From Pseudomonadota bacterium (GTDB lineage Bacteria > Pseudomonadota > Gammaproteobacteria > Burkholderiales > Burkholderiaceae_C): a stretch of DNA of 41,577 nucleotides. Shown piece by piece: positions 29,002-37,224 of the stretch; positions within the stretch are counted from its first letter, which is position 1; every line of letters starts with the position of its first letter. Made by a program: the position numbers and the translations under genes. A model generated the notes under the pieces. That model was given only the letters and a program-made list of their open reading frames with translations. It had not been told where the DNA came from and did not search any database. Where the stretch lies: positions 1-41,577 of the forward strand of contig JAKBBK010000022.1 of the NCBI GenBank assembly GCA_021808525.1, in the 5' to 3' direction.

Positions 29002-30297
29002 ATGCTCGCGATCCCCTTGACGCAGGAGAACGCCTTGACCCAGGGCCCCACCGCGGCCTCGTGCCTGCCGGGTGTTGGCCAGATCGATCGTCTGCTGGCC
29101 GTGCGTGCGCTGAGCGTGGAGTTGTGCGCGGGCCTCGAGCCGGAGGATCTGGTCGCGCAAAGCATGCCCGATGCCAGTCCCCTCAAATGGCATCTGGCGC
29201 ACACGACATGGTTTTTCGAGACCTTCGTGCTGCGCCCGCATCTGCCCGGCTACGAGGTCTTCCATCCCGGCTTCGCCGAGTTGTTCAACTCCTATTACGT
29301 GGGCGCCGGTCCGCGCTACCTGCGTGCGGCGCGTGGCCTGCTCACGCGCCCGCCCCTGCGCACCGTGCTGCGATACCGCGAGCATGTCGAAGAGGCGCTG
29401 CGGCGTCTGTTCGAGCCCTCCGGCGTGCGCGATCCCGCGCTGCTCGACCTGGTCGAGCTGGGACTGCACCACGAACAGCAGCACCAGGAGCTGATGCTGA
29501 CCGACCTGCTGCACCTGTTCTCGCTCCATCCCCTCCAGCCCGCCTGGCGCCAGCTTCCGGCCCTGCCGCGCCGGGGCCTGCGCCCGCTGGCCTGGGTGGA
29601 GCATCCCGGCGGCCCCGACACCCTGGGCTACCAAGGCGAGGGCTTCCACTTCGACCACGAGGCCCCGCGCCACACGGTATGGCTGCAGGCCCACGCCCTG
29701 GCCGACCGCGCGGTGTGCAACGCCGAATTCTCCGAATTCGTGCGCGATGGCGGCTATCGCAACCCCTTGCTGTGGCTGTCCGACGGCTGGGCCGCGGTGC
29801 AGCGCGAGCAGTGGCGCGCCCCGATGTACTGGAGCGAGGACGGGCAGAGCCAGTTCACCCTGGGCGGCGAATGCGATATCGACCCCGCGGCCCCCGCCTG
29901 CCACCTCAGCTATTTCGAGGCCGATGCCTTCGCGCGCTGGGCGGGCTGCCGGCTTCCCACCGAGGCCGAGTGGGAGGCCCGGGCGCGCGGGCAGGCCATC
30001 GAGGGCAACCTGCTCGACAGCGGCCTGTTCCGGCCGGCGCCGGTCGCGGACGGACTGCAATGCTTCGGCGATGTCTGGGAATGGTGCGCCAGCGCCTTCC
30101 TGGCCTATCCGGGCTTCAAGCCCGCCTCCGGCGCCGTGGGCGAATACAACGGCAAGTTCATGTCGGGGCAGATGGTGCTGCGCGGAGGATCCTGCGCGAC
30201 CCCGCGCGCCCACCTGCGCCCCAGCTACCGCAACTTCTTCTACCCCCACCAACGCTGGCAGTTCATGGGACTGCGACTCGCCAAGGACCTGGAATGA
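29002..30297 (+). CDS. egtB: Ergothioneine biosynthesis protein EgtB
   Basis: A 431-residue non-haem iron sulfoxide synthase joining a thiol donor to hercynine. The N-terminal DinB-type helical domain has PLKWHLAHTTWFFETFVL and the iron motif HHEQQHQELMLTDLLHL (HX3HXE). The C-terminal formylglycine-generating-enzyme-like domain has EAPRHTVWLQ, CRLPTEAEWEARA, FGDVWEWCASAFLAYPGF and LRGGSCATPRAHLRPSYRNF. The start is uncertain: ATG at 29002 lacks a clear ribosome-binding site, while TTG at 29035 (same frame) has AGGAG 6 bases before it and may be the true start. It overlaps egtD by ATGA. No egtA, egtC or egtE gene is present, so this is the short betaproteobacterial set. Confidence 0.94.
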   Translation: MLAIPLTQENALTQGPTAASCLPGVGQIDRLLAVRALSVELCAGLEPEDLVAQSMPDASPLKWHLAHTTWFFETFVLRPHLPGYEVFHPGFAELFNSYYVGAGPRYLRAARGLLTRPPLRTVLRYREHVEEALRRLFEPSGVRDPALLDLVELGLHHEQQHQELMLTDLLHLFSLHPLQPAWRQLPALPRRGLRPLAWVEHPGGPDTLGYQGEGFHFDHEAPRHTVWLQAHALADRAVCNAEFSEFVRDGGYRNPLLWLSDGWAAVQREQWRAPMYWSEDGQSQFTLGGECDIDPAAPACHLSYFEADAFARWAGCRLPTEAEWEARARGQAIEGNLLDSGLFRPAPVADGLQCFGDVWEWCASAFLAYPGFKPASGAVGEYNGKFMSGQMVLRGGSCATPRAHLRPSYRNFFYPHQRWQFMGLRLAKDLE

Positions 30298-31223
30298 CTC
30301 TTCCCGCAGCCACCGCCGAGCGCCTGCGCGGCGCCGTGCTCGACGGCCTGCTGGGCACGCCCAAGCGCCTGCCCAGCGCCTACCTGTACGACAGCGCCGG
30401 TTCGGCCCTGTTCGAGTCCATCTGCGAATTGCCCGAGTACTACCTGACCCGCGCCGAGACCGAGATCCTGCAGCGCCACGCCCCGGAGATGGCGCGGCGC
30501 ATGGGCGCTGGCGCGCTGCTGGTCGAGCCGGGCTGCGGCTCGGGCGAGAAGGCCTGCATGCTGCTGCAGCACCTGCAGCAGCCGGCGGGTTTCGTGCCGA
30601 TCGAGATTTCCACCAGCGCGCTCGAGGGCGCGCGGCGCCTGCTGCGCGAGCGATTTCCCGCGCTGCCGGTGCATCCCCTGCAGGCGGATTTCACGGCGTC
30701 GTTCACCCTGCCCGATGTGGCCGCGGCGAGCCGGCCGGTGTTCTTCTTCCCCGGCTCCACCCTGGGCAATTTCGATCCCGCGAGCGCCCTGGGCCTGCTG
30801 CGGCGCTGGCGCGCCATGGGCAACGCCGCCCTGGTCGGCGTGGACCTGCGCAAGGACCCGGACACCCTGGTGGCCGCCTACGACGACGCGCGCGGGGTCA
30901 CGGCCGCCTTCAACCTCAACCTCCTGGCGCGCATCAACCGCGAGTTCGGCGCCGACTTCGATCCCGGATCCTTCGCCCACGAGGCGATCTGGAATGCCTC
31001 CGAGAGCCGCATCGAGATGCACCTGCGCAGCCGCCACGCGCAGACCGTACGGGTGGACGGGCAGCGCCTGGAGTTCCGCGCCGGCGAGACCATCCACACC
31101 GAGAACTCCTACAAATACACCTTCGAGGGCTTCGCCGAACTCGCGCGGCGCGCGGGCTGGCGGCTCACCGGGCAATGGACCGACTCGGGCGGGCGCTTCG
31201 CCGAGTACTTTCTCGAGCCTTGA
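30294..31223 (+). CDS. egtD: L-histidine N-alpha-methyltransferase EgtD
   Basis: A 309-residue SAM-dependent enzyme that trimethylates histidine to hercynine, the first step to ergothioneine. It has LPSAYLYDSAGSALFESICE with LPEYYLTRAE, the SAM loop VEPGCGSGEKACMLL and PVFFFPGSTLGNF. DLRKDPDTLVAAYDDARGVTAAFNLNLL and the C-terminal IHTENSYKYTFEGF are all diagnostic of EgtD. It is translationally coupled to egtB. Ergothioneine is a redox buffer, which fits the oxidative and light-stress genes on both sides. Confidence 0.96.
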   Translation: MTLPAATAERLRGAVLDGLLGTPKRLPSAYLYDSAGSALFESICELPEYYLTRAETEILQRHAPEMARRMGAGALLVEPGCGSGEKACMLLQHLQQPAGFVPIEISTSALEGARRLLRERFPALPVHPLQADFTASFTLPDVAAASRPVFFFPGSTLGNFDPASALGLLRRWRAMGNAALVGVDLRKDPDTLVAAYDDARGVTAAFNLNLLARINREFGADFDPGSFAHEAIWNASESRIEMHLRSRHAQTVRVDGQRLEFRAGETIHTENSYKYTFEGFAELARRAGWRLTGQWTDSGGRFAEYFLEP

Positions 31224-31267
31224 AGCGCGGCGGCGAATGCGCGTACCCTCGACTCAGGCGCCCGGCC

Positions 31268-31978
31268 ATGCACGAATCCACCCATTCCTCTCCCGCCATC
31301 CTTCTGATCGGGGCCTCGCGCGGCATCGGCCTGGCCATGGCCGCCGAATTCCTGCAGCGCGGGTGGAGGGTGGTCGGCACGGTGCGCGGCCAGGCCCGCA
31401 CCGGCCTGCACGATCTGGCCGACGCGCAACCGGAACGACTGGCGGTGGAGTGCGCAGACATCAACCAGCCCGAGCAGCTCCACGCGCTGCGTGAGCGCCT
31501 GGCCGGGCGCCGTTTCGAGATCCTGTTCGTCAACGCCGGCACCGTGAACCCCCATCCGGACCAGACCATGACCGAGCTCGCCACCGAGGAGTTCGTACGA
31601 GTCATGCTGACCAATGCGCTGGGGCCCCTGCGCGCCCTCGAGATCCTGGGCGATCTGGTCGCGCCCGCGGGACTGCTCGGGCTCATGTCCTCGGGCCAGG
31701 GCAGCGTGTCCAACAACCAGCAGGGAGGGCGCGCGCTGTACCGCGCCTCGAAGGCCGCGCTGAACATGCTCATGCGTTGCCACGCCGCGCGCCTGGCCGG
31801 CGACTCGCGTTCCCTGCTGCTGCTGGCACCCGGCTGGATCCGCACGGAGCTGGGGGGCCCGGACGCTCCCTTCACCCTGGAGCAGACCGTGCCCGACATC
31901 GTCGACCGATTGCTCGAACAACGCGGCAAGCCCGGCCTGCGCTACCTGGACCGACTGGGGGCCACGGTACCCTGGTGA
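31268..31978 (+). CDS. Short-chain dehydrogenase/reductase
   Basis: A 236-residue SDR. The nucleotide-binding motif is LLIGASRGIGLAMAAEFL, FVNAGTVNP is the NAG-type motif, the catalytic serine is in LMSSGQGSVSNN, and the Tyr-x-x-x-Lys pair is in ALYRASKAALNMLM. LLLAPGWIRTELGGPDAP follows, as in the CsgA-like classical SDRs. The substrate cannot be told from sequence. It starts 44 bases after egtD and may be read from the same transcript. Confidence 0.9.
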   Translation: MHESTHSSPAILLIGASRGIGLAMAAEFLQRGWRVVGTVRGQARTGLHDLADAQPERLAVECADINQPEQLHALRERLAGRRFEILFVNAGTVNPHPDQTMTELATEEFVRVMLTNALGPLRALEILGDLVAPAGLLGLMSSGQGSVSNNQQGGRALYRASKAALNMLMRCHAARLAGDSRSLLLLAPGWIRTELGGPDAPFTLEQTVPDIVDRLLEQRGKPGLRYLDRLGATVPW

Positions 31979-32075
31979 GCCGCCACCGCATGAATGGCCA
32001 TCACGCATGCACCCCTCCGTGCGGCCTGATGAGAGCTCTGCTCCGGCTCGCCGTCCCCGCTCTCCCATGCGGGCC

Positions 32076-32300
32076 TCAGAAGGCGTAGACCGCCTGCAGT
32101 TCCAGCGAGGTCTGACTCTTCGAAGGACCACCGCTCTTCGCGTAGATCGCCAGGTCCGAGCGATCCTGACGGACTTCGGTCGACAACTTCAGGCTCGGCG
32201 TGGCCTGGAAGTTGATCGTCGCCGTGGCCTCGCGGAGATGGTTCGAGGTGCCGTTGACCCCTGTCACGATCCCGTCCTTGTCGTTGATCGTCTCCGCACG
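32076..32300 (-). pseudogene. 3' fragment of an outer-membrane beta-barrel porin
   Basis: On the minus strand about 75 codons read GIVTGVNGTSNHLREATATI, then NFQATPSLKLSTEVRQDRSD and end SQTSLELQAVYAF-stop. Alternating hydrophobic residues, turn-rich loops and a C-terminal Tyr-Ala-Phe are typical of the last strands of outer-membrane porins, probably the BBP2 (porin-2) type. Upstream of about 32300 the frame loses any sense of a barrel and a different gene remnant starts on the other strand. No start codon or signal peptide exists, so this is a truncated relic. Confidence 0.75.
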
Positions 32301-32465
32301 GTGGCGCGCCACCGGGAACGCATGCGCTCCGCGGGGCTGCGCCCCGTGCAGTTCTGGGTTCCGGACTCCCGCTCGCCGGAGTTCGCGGCGCAGCTTGGTG
32401 AGCAATGCCGGGCCCGCGAACCTGATGCGTGTCAAGGAACACCCGAGCCCGGCTCGATAGAGTGA
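32301..32465 (+). pseudogene. Fragment of a MazE-family antitoxin
   Basis: From GTG at 32301 a 54-codon frame reads ARHRERMRSAGLRPVQFWVP then DSRSPEFAAQLGEQCRARE, very close to the start of the antitoxin MazE family (typically RVQKHRxxLRAAGLRPVQIWVPDTRxPGFAxEC, from memory). Natural members run to about 75 residues. Here the sequence loses similarity after CRARE and stops at TAG (32463-32465). No MazF toxin follows. The piece abuts the porin fragment with no space, so the two relics define a junction. Confidence 0.65.
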
Positions 32466-32497
32466 ACGCTGCGCGGCTCTCACGGCGAAGCAAGGCC

Positions 32498-33448
32498 ATG
32501 CAGCTTGCCCAGACCACCGATGTGTTGTTGCTGCTGGCCGCCATTCCCCTGGCGACGCTGGGGGGCGGCGCCTTCCTGCAGGGGGTCGTGGGCCTGTCCG
32601 CCGGCCTGGGCGCTCCGCGCCTGCTGGTGGCCACCACGCTGGCCGCCTTCGCCACGTCCAGCCCGGAGCTGACGGTCTCCAGCCTGGCGGCCTGGGCGGG
32701 CCGGCCCGGCATCGGCCTGGGCGACGCGCTGGGCAGCAACGTGGTGAACCTCGGCCTGGTGCTGGGCTCGGCCCTGCTGTTCGGCCCGCTGGCGGTGGAC
32801 GCGCGCGAAATCCTGCGCGACTGGCTGCTGGCGCTGGTCGTGCCCGTGGCGACCCTGTTGCTCGGGCTCGACGGCACGCTTTCACGCGTCGACGGCATCC
32901 TGCTGCTGGGCGCCTTCGCGACCTGGGGCGGCTGGCTGACCCGCCTGGCGCTGCGCCACAATCGCCAGGCGCGGGCCGACGGCGCCGAGGCGCCGTCACC
33001 GCTGGCGACGACCGTCGCGCTGTTGCGCCTGCTTGCGGGACTGGCGAGCCTGCTGCTGGCGGGGCGGCTGTTCGTGCTGGGGGCGTCGGGAATCGCGACC
33101 GCGCTCGGCGTGCATGCCTACGTGATCGGCGCGACCCTGGTGTCCGCCGGCACCTCGCTGCCCGAGTGGGTCACGGTGCTGCTGGCGCGCCGCCGCGGAC
33201 ACGACGACGTCGGCGTGGGCACCCTGATCGGCAGCAATCTGTTCAACGGCCTCGCGGTGGTGGGACTGGCGGCCACGATCCGGCCGATCCGTGCGCCCCT
33301 GCAGGAACTCGGCGTGGCGATCGGCTTCGGTCTGCTCACCGTGCTGCTGGTGATGCCGCGGGGTGGCCTGCTTTCGCGTGCCCGGGGCCTCGCGCTGTTG
33401 CTGGCCTACGCGGGCTTCATCGCGCTGACCACCGGTGCCGCGCTCTGA
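32498..33448 (+). CDS. Calcium/cation:sodium antiporter (CaCA family, YrbG-like)
   Basis: A 316-residue protein with ten membrane helices in two repeated halves. The alpha-repeat motifs are FATSSPELTVSSLAAWAGRP with GDALGSNVVNLGLVLG, and VSAGTSLPEWVTVLLARRRG with GTLIGSNLFNGLAVVG. These bind the exchanged cations. The central linker HNRQARADGAEAPSP is cytoplasmic. It precedes a P-type ATPase by 17 bases, and the two likely form a unit for Ca2+ or other cation efflux, with an NhaR-like regulator gene facing them. Confidence 0.92.
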   Translation: MQLAQTTDVLLLLAAIPLATLGGGAFLQGVVGLSAGLGAPRLLVATTLAAFATSSPELTVSSLAAWAGRPGIGLGDALGSNVVNLGLVLGSALLFGPLAVDAREILRDWLLALVVPVATLLLGLDGTLSRVDGILLLGAFATWGGWLTRLALRHNRQARADGAEAPSPLATTVALLRLLAGLASLLLAGRLFVLGASGIATALGVHAYVIGATLVSAGTSLPEWVTVLLARRRGHDDVGVGTLIGSNLFNGLAVVGLAATIRPIRAPLQELGVAIGFGLLTVLLVMPRGGLLSRARGLALLLAYAGFIALTTGAAL

Positions 33449-33465
33449 GTAGGGGCGAGCGCGAC

Positions 33466-36168
33466 ATGTCCTCCCCGCCCCAAGCCACCTGGCACGCACT
33501 GGAGCCCGAGTCGGCCTTGCGTCTGCTCGCCAGCGACCCCGCCACCGGCCTGTCCTCGCAGGTCGCCGCGCGGCGTCTGGCCGATGTCGGCCCGAACGCG
33601 GTGGCCGAGGCCGTGGCGCCGTCGCCCTGGCTGATGTTCGCGCACCAGTTCAAAAGCCCGCTGATCTACATCCTGCTGGCCGCCGCCGCGCTGTCGGCCG
33701 CCCTCGGGCACGCGGGCGACGCGGTGGTGATCCTGGGCGTGGTGCTGGCCAACGCGCTGATCGGGGCCCTGCAGGAAGGCCGCGCGGAACGTTCCATGGC
33801 CGCCTTGCGACGGCTGTCCGAGTTGCAGGTCCGGGTGCTGCGCGACGGCCGCGAACAGCAGCTGGCGGCGCGCGAGCTGGTGCCCGGAGACATCCTGCTG
33901 CTGGCGGCCGGCGACGCCGTCGGCGCCGACGCCCGGCTGATCGAGGCCTCGTCCCTGGCGGCGGCCGAGGCCGCGCTGACCGGGGAATCGGTGCCGGTGG
34001 GCAAGCGCGTGGATGCGCTTGCCGAGGCGACCGCGCTGGCCGACCGCCGCGACATGGTGTTCTCGGGCACCTTCATCACCTCGGGCCGTGCGCGCGCGCT
34101 GGTGACGGCCACCGGCGAGCACACCGAGGTCGGCGCGATCGCCCGCCTGACCCGCCAGGCGCGCGAGCCCGCGACCCCGCTGGAGCTGCGCCTGGCCGGC
34201 TTCGGACGCCAGCTGGTGGTGGCGGCGCTGGGGCTGTTCGTCGCCGTCATGGCCTTCGGCCTGCTGCGCGGGCTGCCGCTGGCCGAGCTGCTGATGGTGG
34301 CGATCAGCCAGACCGTGTCGATGGTGCCCGAGGGCCTGCCGGTGGCCATGACCATCGCGCTGGCGGTGGGCATCCAGCGCATGGCCGCGCGCGGCGCCAT
34401 CGTGCGCCGCCTGTCCGCGGTGGAGACCCTGGGCGCGACCACGGTCATCGCCAGCGACAAGACCGGTACGCTGACCCGCAACGAGATGACCGTCAGCGCG
34501 CTTTGGCTGGGCGCGGGCCGCGACATCGAGGTGGGCGGCGTCGGCTATGCCCCGGTGGGCAGGCTGCGCGAGGGCGCCCGGGAGCTCAGCCCGGACGAGC
34601 CCGGGTTGCACGAGTTGCTGCGCGCGGCGGTGCTGTGCAACGACGCCGAACTGCTGGCCCCGCGTGCGCCGGGCGAGGCGTGGAGCGTGCTGGGCGACCC
34701 GACCGAGGGCGCGCTGCTGGTGGCCGCGGCCAAGGCGGGCATCGACCCTGCCGCCTTGCGCGCGCGCCACCCCCGCCGCGGCGAAATCCCCTTCGACTCC
34801 GACGCGCGCATGATGGCCACCGCGCACACAGCGGACGACGGGCGCGGTTTCGTGTGCGTGAAGGGAGCCCCGGAAGCCGTGCTGCGCCTGTGCGGCGGCG
34901 ACCCGGCAACCCTGGGACATGCGCGCACCGCGGCCGAGGCGATGGCGCGGCGCGCACTGCGCGTGTTGGCGCTGGCCGCGTCGCCCCCGGGCTCCGACGC
35001 TGCGTCGCGATGCCACGAGGGATTCGACGCCCTGGCCGGGCGCCTGCGCCTGCTCGGCCTGGCGGGCCAGACCGACCCGCCGCGCGACGAGGCCCGCGAG
35101 GCGGTCGCCGCCTGCCGCGCCGCCGGCATCCGCGCGCTGATGATCACCGGGGACCACAAGCACACGGGCCTGGCGATCGCGCGCGAACTGGGAATCGCCG
35201 GCGCGCGGGACGAGGCCGTCGACGGCGTCGAGCTCGATCACCTCAACGAGACGGAACTGGCGGAGCAGTTGCCCCGCATCGCGGTGTTCGCCCGCGTGCA
35301 CCCGGCGCAGAAGCTGCGCATCGTGGAGGCCTTGCAGGCGCGGGGCGAGGTCGTCGCGATGACCGGCGACGGGGTCAACGACGCGCCGGCGCTGGCGCGC
35401 GCCGACGTCGGCGTGGCGATGGGCATCGCCGGCACGGAAGTGGCCAAGAGCGCGGCGAAGATCGTGCTCACCGACGACGATTTCGCCACCATCGTGGCGG
35501 CGGTGGAACAGGGGCGCGTGGTCCACGCCAACCTGAAGAAGGTGATCCTGTTCCTGTTCGTCACCTCCATCGACGAGGTGCTGGTGCTGCTGCTGGCGCT
35601 GCTCGGCGGCTTCGCGCTGCCGCTGGCGGCGGTACAGATCCTGTGGATCAACATCGTCACCGAGAGCACCCTGACGGTGAACCTGGTGATGGACCCACCC
35701 GACGGCGACGAGATGCGGCGCGCGCCGATCGCGCGCGACCGACCGTTGCTGGACCGTGCCATGCTCGGGCGCATCGCGCTGCTGGTGCCGGTGGCGGTGG
35801 CGCTGACCTTCGGCTGGTTCGCCTGGCGCCAGTCGCAGGCGCTGCCCTACGACGTGGTGCGCACCGAGACCTTCACCCTGCTGGCGCTGTGTCAGTGGTT
35901 CAACATGCTGAACTGCCAGTCGTCCACCGCCTCGGCGCTGCGCCTGGGGGTGCTGCGCAATCCCTGGCTGGTCGCGGGCTTCGCGCTGAGCATCGCGCTG
36001 CAGGCCGCCGTGCTGTACCTGCCGGTGCTGCATCGGCTGTTCCACACGGTCCCGCTGAGCCCGGGGCAACTGCTGGGCATCGCCGCCGCGGCCAGTTGCG
36101 TGTTGTGGGTGGAGGAAGCGCGCAAGGCCTTCGTGCGGTGGCGGGCTCAGCCGGGCGCGGCGGCCTGA
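33466..36168 (+). CDS. Cation-transporting P-type ATPase (type II, Ca2+/Na+ family)
   Basis: A 900-residue P2-type ATPase. In order: N-terminal cytosolic segment, ALTGESVPVGK of the actuator domain, and membrane helix M4 with VSMVPEGLPVAM. The phosphorylation motif is SDKTGTLTRNEMTV, the nucleotide domain has FVCVKGAPEAVL, and the hinge is MTGDGVNDAPALARADVGVAMG. The C-terminal helices include ILWINIVTESTLTVNLVMDPP. The PEGLP motif and the size fit SERCA/PMR1-like Ca2+ pumps, but Na+ or K+ pumping members exist. NIVTEST in M6 differs from the NLVTDG of classical Ca2+ pumps, so the ion is uncertain. Its end overlaps the convergent LysR gene by 22 bases. Confidence 0.93.
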   Translation: MSSPPQATWHALEPESALRLLASDPATGLSSQVAARRLADVGPNAVAEAVAPSPWLMFAHQFKSPLIYILLAAAALSAALGHAGDAVVILGVVLANALIGALQEGRAERSMAALRRLSELQVRVLRDGREQQLAARELVPGDILLLAAGDAVGADARLIEASSLAAAEAALTGESVPVGKRVDALAEATALADRRDMVFSGTFITSGRARALVTATGEHTEVGAIARLTRQAREPATPLELRLAGFGRQLVVAALGLFVAVMAFGLLRGLPLAELLMVAISQTVSMVPEGLPVAMTIALAVGIQRMAARGAIVRRLSAVETLGATTVIASDKTGTLTRNEMTVSALWLGAGRDIEVGGVGYAPVGRLREGARELSPDEPGLHELLRAAVLCNDAELLAPRAPGEAWSVLGDPTEGALLVAAAKAGIDPAALRARHPRRGEIPFDSDARMMATAHTADDGRGFVCVKGAPEAVLRLCGGDPATLGHARTAAEAMARRALRVLALAASPPGSDAASRCHEGFDALAGRLRLLGLAGQTDPPRDEAREAVAACRAAGIRALMITGDHKHTGLAIARELGIAGARDEAVDGVELDHLNETELAEQLPRIAVFARVHPAQKLRIVEALQARGEVVAMTGDGVNDAPALARADVGVAMGIAGTEVAKSAAKIVLTDDDFATIVAAVEQGRVVHANLKKVILFLFVTSIDEVLVLLLALLGGFALPLAAVQILWINIVTESTLTVNLVMDPPDGDEMRRAPIARDRPLLDRAMLGRIALLVPVAVALTFGWFAWRQSQALPYDVVRTETFTLLALCQWFNMLNCQSSTASALRLGVLRNPWLVAGFALSIALQAAVLYLPVLHRLFHTVPLSPGQLLGIAAAASCVLWVEEARKAFVRWRAQPGAAA

Positions 36169-37055
36169 ACCGCGGCCGCCGCCTCCACCAGGCGGCCCAG
36201 CGCCGGGTGCTCGATGCGCCTGCGCGCGGAGATGGCGTAGAAGCTCTCGCCGACCTCGGCGCTCAGCCCCAGGCGCACCAGGCCGGCCTCGCGCACCAGT
36301 TGCGGCGTCGACCAGTCGGGCGCCGCGAAGGCGCCCATGCCCGATTGCCCGAAGCTGGCCAGCAAGGCGCTGTCCTCGAACTCCCCGACCACGTGGGCGC
36401 GGATGTCGTGGCGCAGCAGCCAGTCCTCCAGGCGCGCGCGCAGCGCCGCGTGGGTGGTCGGCATCAGCAGCGGCAGCTGACCCAGCAGTTGCGGGAAGCT
36501 CGCGCCTTCGACCCGGCGCGCCAGCTCGGGCGCGGCGAACCAGGCCACCTGGGCGCTGCCGAGCAGGCGACTGTGGAGTTTCAGGCTGGGATGGGGCGGC
36601 GCCGCGCGGTCGGCCAGCACGATGTCCAGCCGGTGCAGCGCCAGCTCGGCCAGCAGATCGTCGAACTCGCCCTCGAGCCCGACCAGCCGCGTGGGCCCTT
36701 CGTCGCATACCGGGCGCAGCAATTGGCGCACCAGCAGCTTGGGCAGGCTGTCGGCGATGCCCACGCGCAGCGCCAGGCCCTCTCCCGCCGCGGCCTGCGC
36801 CACGGCCGGCGGCACGCGCTCGGCGAGCTGGAACATGGGCTCGGCCAGTTCCAGCGCGGCCCGCCCCGCCGGGGTCAGCTCCACGCCGCGCGCGCGCACC
36901 CGCAGCAAGGCGTAGCCCAGATCGCGCTCCAGGTCCCGCAACTGGGAGCTGACGGTCTGCACCGACACGCCCAGGCGCCGCGCCGCCGCGCTCATGCTGC
37001 CTTCGGTCCCCACCACCCAGAACACCTGCAGATGCCGCAGTTTGTAGCCCGCCAT
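36147..37055 (-). CDS. nhaR: LysR-family regulator, NhaR-like
   Basis: A 302-residue LysR protein. The N-terminal helix-turn-helix is in KLRHLQVFWVVGTEGSMSAAARRLGVSVQTVSSQLRDLE, with VQTVSSQLRDLERDLG as recognition helix. The effector domain starts near LRVGIADSLPKLLVRQLLRP, the pattern typical of NhaR, the sodium-responsive activator of Na+/H+ antiporter genes. Position beside an antiporter and a cation pump supports an ion-homeostasis role. The symbol follows family likeness only. Its start is divergent from a Tim44-like gene, with an inverted repeat between them. Confidence 0.85.
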   Translation of the reverse strand: MAGYKLRHLQVFWVVGTEGSMSAAARRLGVSVQTVSSQLRDLERDLGYALLRVRARGVELTPAGRAALELAEPMFQLAERVPPAVAQAAAGEGLALRVGIADSLPKLLVRQLLRPVCDEGPTRLVGLEGEFDDLLAELALHRLDIVLADRAAPPHPSLKLHSRLLGSAQVAWFAAPELARRVEGASFPQLLGQLPLLMPTTHAALRARLEDWLLRHDIRAHVVGEFEDSALLASFGQSGMGAFAAPDWSTPQLVREAGLVRLGLSAEVGESFYAISARRRIEHPALGRLVEAAAAVQAAAPG

Positions 37056-37108
37056 GCTCCGAATCCTCCTTGCCGGGCCCGAGGCGGAGCTTCGGGTGCC
37101 TGGTCAGA

Positions 37109-37125
37109 CTTCGAGATTTTCGAAG
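37109..37125. promoter_or_regulatory. Inverted repeat between nhaR-like gene and Tim44-like gene
   Basis: CTTCGA-GATTT-TCGAAG is a perfect inverted repeat (6-base arms, 5-base spacer), 54 bases upstream of the LysR start. Further TTTCGAAG-like half-sites follow at about 37134-37160. Its place and T-N11-A-like shape suit LysR autoregulation. Confidence 0.45.
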
Positions 37126-37224
37126 GTTTCCTCATCGAAATGTAGGGGATTTCGAAGTGCGCGTGGGCGAGGAAGGGTCTACACTTCAGTTGTATCCAAA
37201 TATGTCGCCGACGGAGCCCATGCC

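Noticed and set aside
31979-32075. Intrinsic terminator after the SDR gene
   Set aside because: Short GC-rich inverted pieces exist but there is no run of T bases behind them.
33406-36708. 1100-codon minus-strand open frame opposite the P-type ATPase
   Set aside because: The translation is an Arg/His/Gln-rich antisense shadow; the plus strand encodes an unmistakable P-type ATPase.
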